6,713 bases of DNA. It comes from Nitrospirota bacterium. Lineage in GTDB: Bacteria > Nitrospirota > Nitrospiria > Nitrospirales > Nitrospiraceae. Positions 1-5,425 of the stretch are shown one piece after another. How positions within the stretch are numbered: the first letter of the stretch is position 1; each line of letters opens with the position of its first letter. The position numbers were made by a program, and so were the translations under genes. The stretch is taken from positions 1 to 6,713 of the forward strand of contig VBOM01000191.1 in NCBI GenBank assembly GCA_005877535.1, given 5' to 3'. The notes under the pieces were generated by a model. The model searched no databases and was not told where the DNA came from. It worked only from the letters and a program-made list of their open reading frames with translations.

Positions 1-1009
1 CGTGAGAAGAGATGGCCTGTATTCCGAAGCGGAGGGGGTGAATTTTCCCAATGCAGGTCAGGGAGAATCCTCGCTTGAGGGCTGCCCGTTCGAGTCGCAG
101 GCGTTGTCGTGGTGATACGGTAAAGAGCAATTCATAATCCTCTCCTCCGGTCAGCGCGAGGTCCACCGGGTCGAGCTCCCGAGAAACTGCAAAGGCGTGG
201 CAGGCTTGCGATAACGGAAGCGCAGCCAGATCGAGGTCCGCTCCGACATGGCTTTCCCTGCAGATGTGGCGGAGGTCGCCGGAGAGTCCGTCTGAGATAT
301 CAATCGCAGAGGTCGCGAAGCGATGGGTATTGAGCCATTGGCCTTCCGCGACGCGCGCGGTTGGACGGAGGTGCCGTCCGATGAGAAATTGCCGGTGCCT
401 AGTCGAGAGTGCAGTGGTCCACGGGTAACGTTTCGTACGGGGCGGTACTTCGTTCAAGAGTCTTAGGCCGGCCAATGCGTCGCCGATTGTGCCGGTCACA
501 TAGAGGAGGTCCCCGATTCGTGCACCGCTCCGAAACAGGGCCTGGCGGGAAGGGACCACCCCGATCAGTGCCACACTGAGAAACCATCCGCCGTTCGAAG
601 CCGATGTATCCCCGCCGATGAGTCCTACGTAGTGCGGGCGGCAGGCGGCCATCATCCCTCGGTACAGCTGGTGAACATGGCGGCTGGTGCCGGTGCGGGG
701 AATGGCCAAGGTGACGAGCAGATACTGCGGAGTTCCTCCCATCGCCGCGATGTCGCTGAGGTTCGATGCTGCGGCGCGGAAGCCGATATCAGCCATTGTG
801 GCGGTTCGGAGGTCGAAGTGGACCCCCTCTGTTAAGAGGTCGGTCGTCAGCACAGTCCATTGGCCGGCCCGTGACGTGATGATGGCGGCATCGTCGCCGA
901 TTCCTTGAATCACCGAGGGAGTGTGGCGGCCATGGCGCCGGTGGATGGCTCGAATGAGTTCGAATTCGTGGATCGTGGGATGGGCCTTCGTGCGGACCGT
1001 GGAGGCCAT
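1..1009 (-). CDS. thiL: Thiamine-monophosphate kinase, 3' end cut by the window edge
   Basis: ThiL phosphorylates thiamine monophosphate with ATP to give thiamine pyrophosphate, the last cytosolic step of vitamin B1 cofactor synthesis. I translated the minus strand from ATG 1009 to base 2 and found 336 open codons with no stop. The family motifs appear in order: GIGDDAA (residues 36-42), TTDLLTEGVHFD (55-66), NLSDIAAMGGTP (83-94), GGDTS (132-136), TGTIGDALAG (172-181), AIDISDGLSGDL (235-246) and TGGEDYELLFT (287-297). The Asp-rich motifs are those known to bind Mg2+ and nucleotide in this PurM-like (AIR synthase-related) superfamily. Full-length ThiL is usually about 320-350 residues, so only a short C-terminal piece should be missing. 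An AGGA lies 10 nt before ATG 1009. An in-frame ATG at 1033 would add eight residues but has no ribosome-binding site, so I prefer 1009. A weak promoter-like pair (CGGACA, 16 nt, CAAAAT) lies just upstream. Identification is very secure; the start is less so. Confidence 0.95.
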   Translation of the reverse strand, partial: MASTVRTKAHPTIHEFELIRAIHRRHGRHTPSVIQGIGDDAAIITSRAGQWTVLTTDLLTEGVHFDLRTATMADIGFRAAASNLSDIAAMGGTPQYLLVTLAIPRTGTSRHVHQLYRGMMAACRPHYVGLIGGDTSASNGGWFLSVALIGVVPSRQALFRSGARIGDLLYVTGTIGDALAGLRLLNEVPPRTKRYPWTTALSTRHRQFLIGRHLRPTARVAEGQWLNTHRFATSAIDISDGLSGDLRHICRESHVGADLDLAALPLSQACHAFAVSRELDPVDLALTGGEDYELLFTVSPRQRLRLERAALKRGFSLTCIGKIHPLRFGIQAISSH

Positions 1010-1090
1010 GCTAGCAGGTTCCTGAAAAACCATTCGGAGTTATTTTGAAATCAACGACCAGCATGTCCGAAGTGATGTGGAGGCGTCCCT

Positions 1091-1221
1091 GCAGGATAGC
1101 CGAACGAGTCTGGAGGGGCGCGCGAGACGGTTTGGGATTCCAATCTGTACATGTCGCGCCGTTCTCGCATGTCTCGCGCTTCACGCGCCACAGCCTCTGG
1201 CGAGATTTTTCAGCATCCTGC
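1091..1221. repeat. Degenerate palindromic intergenic element after lon
   Basis: This 131-bp segment is bounded by GCAGGAT (1091-1097) and its inverted copy ATCCTGC (1215-1221). Inside it is a perfect 9-bp inverted repeat, GCGCGAGAC (1120-1128) with GTCTCGCGC (1171-1179), and a short hairpin TTGG-GATT-CCAA (1132-1143). Its right end, 1206-1221, is an exact 16-base inverted match to the left end of the element between lon and galU (3798-3813). Both elements also contain CGTTCTCGC (1160-1168 and 3826-3834). It starts inside the lon stop codon and fills most of the gap to thiL. It has no transposase and no credible ORF. I infer a decayed or variant member of a genome-wide non-coding repeat family. 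On the minus strand it lacks a T-run after the hairpin, so it is not a convincing terminator for lon. Confidence 0.6.
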
Positions 1222-3725
1222 TACTGGAGTTGTAGGGGAGGTGTTTCTGTGCTGGTTGCATGCACCGGCAGGGAGCGAGCGGCTCGCCCGGTCTTCGCAC
1301 GCGTGGTGTGTTTTCTTGAGTGCGGCTGCGGCTGGTGGGGCTTGCCCGTTGGACGTGTGGATTCCGAGCCACGCCGGAGAGCCACTTTCATGACATCATC
1401 CATCGTGTCGGCAAAGACGAGGTGAATGCCCTTCAAAATGTGCCTGGGAATCTCATCGAGATCCTTCTTGTTGCGTTTCGGAAGAATCACGGTGGTGAGT
1501 TTGGCCCGTTTGGCCGCCAAAAGTTTTTCCTTCAATCCTCCGATGGGGAGCACGCGTCCCCGGAGTGTGATCTCGCCTGTCATCGCCAGGTCGCGGCGTA
1601 CCGGGATTTGCGACAACGTCGATGCAATGGAGATGGCCATGGTAATGCCCGCCGACGGTCCGTCCTTCGGAATCGCTCCGGCCGGCACATGGATATGAAG
1701 ATCCTGAGTGGTGAACACATCGGGATTGATGCCGAGGGTGCGCTCGCGCGACCGGACATAGCTCAACGCTGCTTGCGCGGACTCCTTCATGACGTCGCCA
1801 AGTTGGCCGGTGAGAGTCAATTGCCCCTTGCCCTTCATCGCTGTGGCCTCAATGTAGAGTACATCGCCGCCGGACTCCGTCCAGGCTAATCCCGTTGCCA
1901 CGCCGACTTCGTCTATTGTCAATTCCTCTTCAGGCACGAACTTAGGGACGCCCAGATATTTGTGCAGGTTGGAGGGATTGACTGGGAACCCTACGCCTTT
2001 GCCTTCCGCCACTTTCTTTGCCACCTTCCGCATTACGTTGGCGATCTCGCGCTCGAGGTTCCTGACACCGGCTTCACGTGTATAGTTGGCGATGATTTGA
2101 CGCACCGCCGGCTCGGCGATGCGGACATGCTTCTCGGTGATCCCGTGTTCGTTGAGTTGCCGAGGGATCAGGTATTTCTGGGCGATGCCTAACTTTTCTT
2201 CTTCGGTATAGCCGGGGATCCCGATGACTTCCATCCGGTCGCGCAGGGCGGGCAAAATGGGGTCGATCAGATTCGCAGTCGTAATGAACATCACTCCAGT
2301 CAGGTCGAAGGGCACGCCCAGGTAGTGGTCTGTGAACGAGTTGTTCTGTTCCGGGTCGAGCACTTCGAGCAAGGCTGCGGAGGGATCGCCGCGAAAATCC
2401 ATCCCGACCTTGTCGACTTCGTCCAGCATGAAGACCGGGTTGTTGGTGCCGGCTTGTTTCATGCCTTGAATGATGCGGCCGGGCAGCGCGCCGACGTAGG
2501 TGCGTCGATGACCTCGGATCTCGGCCTCATCGCGGACGCCGCCGAGACTGATGCGGACAAATTCGCGACCGAGGGCGCGGGCGATTGACTTTCCGAGCGA
2601 AGTCTTCCCCACGCCCGGAGGGCCGACGAAACAGAGAATCGGACCTTTCATTTTGTCTTTGAGCTTCCGTACGGCGAGATACTCAAGGATCCGTTCCTTC
2701 ACTTTCTCCAAATCGTAGTGGTCCTCGTTGAGCACTTTAGCGGCAGCCTTGAGGTCGAGGTTGTCCTTGGACTTCTTGGACCAGGGCAGTTCTACGATCC
2801 ACTCGATATAGGTTCTGACGGTCGCAGACTCGGCGGTATCCGGGTGCATTTTCTCAAGGCGTTTGAGCTGCTTTTCGGTTTCCTTCAGCACCTTCTCTGG
2901 CATCTTCAGTTCTACGATCCGCTTGCGAAACTCAGTGATTTCCTCCGCACGTTCGTCGAGTTCGCCCAACTCTTTTTGAATAGCTTTGAGTTGTTCGCGC
3001 AGGAAGTATTCGCGTTGGGTCTTGTCCATCTCTCCTTTGGCTTGCGCTTGAATCTTCTGTTGCATGGAGAGGACTTCGATCTCCTTGCCGAGGATCTCGC
3101 TGACGTGCCGGAGGCGCTTGATCGGATCAATGACCTCTAGGACTGCCTGGGTGACGTCGACTTTGAGGCCAAGATTGGACGCCACCATGTCGGCAAGACG
3201 TCCAGGGTCTTCGAGATTCTCGATGACGATCATCACGTCCGGGATCAAGACTTTGCCGAGACTCACGATCCGTTCGATCTGTTCCTTTACCGTCCGCATG
3301 GCGGCTTCGGTTTCAAGGGCGGCACTCGCCGGCTTGTGTTCGGTGAGTTTGTCAATGCGCACGGAATAATAGGGCTCAGTCTGAATGTAGCCCGTGATCT
3401 TGGCTTTTGAGAGTCCTTGCACGAGAATTTTGATACGTTCATCCGGCAATTTCAGCATCCGCATGATGATGCCGATGGTGCCGGTGGTATGGATATCCTC
3501 CGGTGAGGGATTCTCGACGTCCAGGGCCTTTTGCGTGGACAAGAAGATCATTCGATTGCCGGCTAACGCGGCTTCAATCGCTTTGATCGACATCTCTCGC
3601 CCGACAAACAAGGGGAGGACCATATAGGGGAAGACGACAATGTCTCGGACCGGCAACAGCGGAAGCTGGTCGGGGATTTCGACGTTCTGGGGTGGCTGTA
3701 AGTCTTGTTCGGTCGTGTCGTTCAT
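1221..3725 (-). CDS. lon: ATP-dependent endopeptidase La (Lon protease)
   Basis: Lon is a cytosolic homo-oligomeric AAA+ serine protease that unfolds and degrades misfolded and short-lived regulatory proteins. The 834 residues show the full LonA layout. An N-terminal substrate-binding domain begins at [13 protein letters not shown] (21-33), followed by a charged helical region (about 210-300). The AAA+ module has Walker A GPPGVGKT (368-375), Walker [10 protein letters not shown] (431-439), TTAN sensor 1 (482-485), an Arg-rich LRDR (494-497) and a likely sensor-2 Arg (555). The protease domain has Ser691 in KDGPSAG and Lys734 in LKEKLLAAK; the 43-residue spacing matches the Ser-Lys dyad of E. 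coli Lon (S679, K722). No alternative start precedes the conserved N-terminus. ATG 3725 has no visible Shine-Dalgarno sequence, and I found no convincing sigma70 or heat-shock promoter upstream. After about residue 786 there is an unusual basic tail rich in Pro, Thr, Arg and His. E. coli Lon is 784 residues. Function is near certain. Confidence 0.98.
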   Translation of the reverse strand: MNDTTEQDLQPPQNVEIPDQLPLLPVRDIVVFPYMVLPLFVGREMSIKAIEAALAGNRMIFLSTQKALDVENPSPEDIHTTGTIGIIMRMLKLPDERIKILVQGLSKAKITGYIQTEPYYSVRIDKLTEHKPASAALETEAAMRTVKEQIERIVSLGKVLIPDVMIVIENLEDPGRLADMVASNLGLKVDVTQAVLEVIDPIKRLRHVSEILGKEIEVLSMQQKIQAQAKGEMDKTQREYFLREQLKAIQKELGELDERAEEITEFRKRIVELKMPEKVLKETEKQLKRLEKMHPDTAESATVRTYIEWIVELPWSKKSKDNLDLKAAAKVLNEDHYDLEKVKERILEYLAVRKLKDKMKGPILCFVGPPGVGKTSLGKSIARALGREFVRISLGGVRDEAEIRGHRRTYVGALPGRIIQGMKQAGTNNPVFMLDEVDKVGMDFRGDPSAALLEVLDPEQNNSFTDHYLGVPFDLTGVMFITTANLIDPILPALRDRMEVIGIPGYTEEEKLGIAQKYLIPRQLNEHGITEKHVRIAEPAVRQIIANYTREAGVRNLEREIANVMRKVAKKVAEGKGVGFPVNPSNLHKYLGVPKFVPEEELTIDEVGVATGLAWTESGGDVLYIEATAMKGKGQLTLTGQLGDVMKESAQAALSYVRSRERTLGINPDVFTTQDLHIHVPAGAIPKDGPSAGITMAISIASTLSQIPVRRDLAMTGEITLRGRVLPIGGLKEKLLAAKRAKLTTVILPKRNKKDLDEIPRHILKGIHLVFADTMDDVMKVALRRGSESTRPTGKPHQPQPHSRKHTTRAKTGRAARSLPVHATSTETPPLQLQ

Positions 3726-3798
3726 CGGTGTGGTTTCACTGTTGTGCTTAGTGGTGAATGAGCTATGAGGCTGTGCCTTCGTTGAGTGTCGTGTCTCG

Positions 3799-3920
3799 CA
3801 GGATGCTGAAAAAGTCCGCCAGCAGCGTTCTCGCTTCGCTTAGAGGCTCAACGTACCGAAGCGTACGCCTCGCCTCTTCGCTCGCTGCGGCCTTGCTGGG
3901 CAGCCTTTTTGAGCATCCTG
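3799..3920. repeat. 122-bp imperfect inverted-repeat element between galU and lon
   Basis: The ends CAGGATGCTGAAAAAG (3799-3814) and CTTTTTGAGCATCCTG (3905-3920) are inverted copies matching at 15 of 16 positions. The interior is also self-complementary in part: GCCAGCA near the left end faces TGCTGGGC near the right, and CGTAC (3852-3856) pairs with GTACG (3863-3867) around a 6-nt loop. Transcribed either way, a GC-rich hairpin is followed by a run of five Ts, so it could act as a bidirectional rho-independent terminator. It would stop galU transcripts before lon, which is inference. There is no transposase, and I see no flanking target duplication. The open frame across it on the minus strand is best read as a chance translation of the repeat. 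Elements with this end sequence are, from memory, common between genes of Nitrospira. Confidence 0.75.
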
Positions 3921-3990
3921 TGTGATGTGTTCCTGGTGTCCTTAAACGTACAATCCAATGAAGTTCTGGCGTGCACACAGAGTCTCCCGC

Positions 3991-4003
3991 AGCCTGCTAG
4001 GCT
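3991..4003. other. Small palindrome spanning the galU stop codon
   Basis: AGCCT-GCT-AGGCT is a perfect 5-bp inverted repeat with a 3-nt loop that contains part of the TAG stop of galU. Read on the minus strand, the stop is followed by CAGGCTGC, which resembles the CAGGATGC that follows the lon stop. No T-run follows, so a terminator role is unsupported. It may be a remnant of the repeat family seen elsewhere in the window. Confidence 0.35.
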
Positions 4004-4908
4004 TTTCGTGATCGTGTCGGGCGGCGTTCTCCGGAAGGCCGCATCCGATTCTGAAGATAGTCGCTGAAGTCTGGTCCCAGGGAGGGGTTCTTGAGTGCGA
4101 ATTCGACGGTCGCAATGAGAAATCCTAACTTGTCCCCGGCATCATAGCGCTGTCCCTGGATCTCCAGCGCATACATCGGGGACTTCTTTGCCAACTCCCG
4201 AAGTGCGTCGGTCAATTGGATCTCGCCATTTTTACCAGGTTGGGTCTTTCGCAGGATGGAGAAAATCTCCGGCGGCAGCACGTAGCGACCGATGACCGCC
4301 AGATTGGACGGGGCTTCGGTCGGTGCCGGTTTCTCAATGAGCCCCTCGACTCGATGCAATCCCGCTGCAATGGGTCGAGACGCCACGATCCCATAACGGT
4401 TGACTTCATGGTGGGGCACTTCCTGTACACCGAGGACCGCACCGTGTCGTTTCTTGTAGGCATGAATGAGTTGGGCGAGGCCAGGGACCGGGGCATCGAT
4501 GATTTCGTCGCCGAGAATGACCGCAAAGGGTTCGTCACCGATCAGCCGTTGGGCGCAGAGGACTGCATGGCCGAGTCCGAGGGCCTCCGACTGACGGACG
4601 TAACAGAAATTTGCGAGCGTGGAGATGTGCCGCATCTGGTTCAAGAGTTGCGCTTTGCCGCTGCCCTTGAGATTTTCTTCTAACTCGACGGACCGGTCGA
4701 AATGGTCCTCGATCGCGCGTTTACCCCGGCCGGTGATGATGATAATGTCCTCGATGCCTGAGGCGACCGCTTCTTCCACGGCATATTGGATCAGTGGTTT
4801 GTCGACAAGCGGCAACATTTCTTTGGGAGAGGCTTTCGTCGCGGGAAGGAAGCGAGTGCCAAGGCCAGCGGCGGGCATCACGGCTTTGCGCACTTCGAAG
4901 CGTGACAT
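3997..4908 (-). CDS. galU: UTP--glucose-1-phosphate uridylyltransferase
   Basis: GalU makes UDP-glucose and pyrophosphate from UTP and glucose 1-phosphate in the cytosol, supplying glucosyl donor for lipopolysaccharide, exopolysaccharide, trehalose or glycogen. The 303-residue length is normal for bacterial GalU. The nucleotidyltransferase Rossmann start AAGLGTRFLPATKASPKEM spans 13-31, with Lys29 in the substrate-binding KASPKEMLP. QSEALGLGHAV (106-116) fits the uridine-binding loop, and Asp134 in ILGDEIID matches the metal-binding Asp. Further family motifs are RYGIV (171-175), IEKP (191-194), IGRYVLPPEIF (206-216), GEIQLTDAL (228-236) and YDAGDKLGF (255-263). The C-terminus is a short basic tail. 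ATG 4908 sits at the usual distance before the glycine-rich loop. It has no Shine-Dalgarno sequence and lies immediately after a strong promoter, so translation may be leaderless. It is divergent from bamA, and 271 bp with a hairpin element separate it from lon, so it is probably its own transcription unit. A glucose-1-phosphate thymidylyltransferase is less likely given the GalU-type motifs. Confidence 0.97.
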   Translation of the reverse strand: MSRFEVRKAVMPAAGLGTRFLPATKASPKEMLPLVDKPLIQYAVEEAVASGIEDIIIITGRGKRAIEDHFDRSVELEENLKGSGKAQLLNQMRHISTLANFCYVRQSEALGLGHAVLCAQRLIGDEPFAVILGDEIIDAPVPGLAQLIHAYKKRHGAVLGVQEVPHHEVNRYGIVASRPIAAGLHRVEGLIEKPAPTEAPSNLAVIGRYVLPPEIFSILRKTQPGKNGEIQLTDALRELAKKSPMYALEIQGQRYDAGDKLGFLIATVEFALKNPSLGPDFSDYLQNRMRPSGERRPTRSRKA

Positions 4909-4914
4909 GATTCG

Positions 4915-4943
4915 ATACTATGTGATGGGGTAGGCGATGTCAA
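4915..4943 (-). promoter_or_regulatory. Strong sigma70-type promoter for galU
   Basis: On the minus strand a perfect -35 box TTGACA (4943-4938) is followed by exactly 17 nt and a -10 box TAGTAT (4920-4915), which matches the consensus at 4 of 6 positions including the first, second and last. The -10 box ends 6 nt before the galU ATG at 4908. Initiation is usually about 7 nt after the -10 box, which would fall on or within a base or two of the A of the ATG. Confidence 0.75.
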
Positions 4944-5000
4944 GGAATGCCGGAGCATAGAAGTGGCCTGAGACGATCGCGCAACCGAGCCGCAGTCCAC

Positions 5001-5020
5001 ATGATTCATGATGATTCATG
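5001..5020. repeat. Tandem duplication of a decamer
   Basis: ATGATTCATG occurs twice in direct succession with no mismatch, about 60 nt upstream of the galU -35 box. Two adjacent identical sites could form a regulator-binding site, or the pair may simply be a slippage product. No function can be assigned from sequence. Confidence 0.6.
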
Positions 5021-5161
5021 ACGTGTCTGCTGCATCGGGTGAGACGGGCAAGAGGCTGGAGGTGAGAGGAAAAAATCGTCAAAGATCCTCATTCTTCTTG
5101 TCTCTCTCCGCGGGTCCCTTGCCAGGTTTCTATGCCGGTTTGCGAGGACCCTGCGCGAATA

Positions 5162-5190
5162 ATAATGTGAGCTGTCAGCTTTACATTCAA
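5162..5190 (-). promoter_or_regulatory. Weaker divergent promoter candidate reading toward galU
   Basis: On the minus strand TTGAAT (5190-5185) is followed by 17 nt and CATTAT (5167-5162), each matching the sigma70 consensus at 4 of 6 positions. It overlaps the bamA promoter on the other strand. If used, it would give galU a second transcript with a leader of roughly 245 nt. The region is AT-rich, so a chance match is possible. Confidence 0.3.
5170..5180. promoter_or_regulatory. 11-bp palindrome at the bamA -35 box
   Basis: AGCTG-T-CAGCT is a perfect inverted repeat. Its last base is the first base of the bamA -35 box, and it lies inside the spacer of the opposing promoter candidate. A protein bound here could affect both directions, so it is a reasonable operator candidate. 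I do not recognise the regulator. Confidence 0.35.
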
Positions 5191-5208
5191 ATACTTGCCT
5201 AATATAAT
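5180..5208 (+). promoter_or_regulatory. Sigma70-type promoter upstream of bamA
   Basis: TTTACA (5180-5185, 5 of 6 matches to TTGACA) is followed by exactly 17 nt and a perfect TATAAT (5203-5208). Initiation would be near 5215, leaving a leader of about 210 nt before the bamA GTG. No coding sequence that I can recognise intervenes, so bamA is the likely target. Confidence 0.7.
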
Positions 5209-5425
5209 TCAGCGGTTTTACACGCATGTTGCCGTGAGGGATACGTTTGCGCTTACCACTCGGACCTCTCAGATCAAGAACTTCCTCTGCCGCCATGATC
5301 ACACGCGCCCGGGATGCGTCGTGGGTGATGGGGCTAGAAGAGCAGGGTGTGCGTTCACGGCGAAACTCAGGGTGACCCATGATGCCGGTATTATCCCACT
5401 CTGCTTCTAACGGAACTCAGATCCG

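Larger units (their letters stand above)
4944..5425. other. Divergent intergenic region between galU and bamA
   Basis: This stretch of roughly 480 nt holds no gene I can recognise. It contains a tandem decamer (5001-5020), a purine-rich block with GAGAGGAAAAAATCG (about 5064-5078), an AT-rich patch (about 5155-5225) with opposed promoter-like sequences and a palindrome, and then the bamA leader. A 124-codon open frame on the minus strand (5006-5380) and a 71-codon frame on the plus strand (5195-5410) have no recognisable domain and irregular composition. The plus-strand frame opens with TTG upstream of the likely transcription start. I treat both as non-coding. I see no tRNA, riboswitch or convincing terminator. 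Confidence 0.6.

Noticed and set aside
1275..1287. Inverted repeat GCGAGC-G-GCTCGC near the end of lon
   Set aside because: It lies within the coding tail with no T-run after it, so a terminator is not supported. Short GC-rich palindromes are expected in such sequence.
1045..1425. Plus-strand open frames of 80-126 codons antisense to the lon 3' end and the repeat
   Set aside because: They overlap the conserved lon frame or the palindromic element and show no domain. They are shadow frames in GC-rich DNA.
2718..3140. 140-codon plus-strand open frame opposite the lon helical region
   Set aside because: It is a typical antisense frame produced by codon bias opposite the Lys/Glu-rich coiled region of Lon, and it lacks a ribosome-binding site.
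3451..3463. TTTCAGCATCCGC inside lon, similar to the repeat end
   Set aside because: It encodes conserved Lon residues around the MRMLKL stretch (88-93). No inverted partner or repeat interior is nearby, so this is coincidence.
3763..3978. 71-codon open frame on the minus strand between galU and lon
   Set aside because: It is a translation of the palindromic repeat and its flanks, with no domain, no ribosome-binding site and strong hairpin structure in its middle.
5006..5380. 124-codon open frame on the minus strand between galU and bamA
   Set aside because: Composition is rich in Arg, Ser and Pro with no recognisable fold, it runs across both promoter-like sequences and the tandem decamer, and codon use does not resemble that of the neighbours. 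A rapidly evolving small protein cannot be fully excluded.
5195..5410. 71-codon open frame on the plus strand, in the same frame as bamA
   Set aside because: It opens with TTG inside the promoter, upstream of the probable transcription start, and has no recognisable content. The TAA at 5408 separates it cleanly from bamA.
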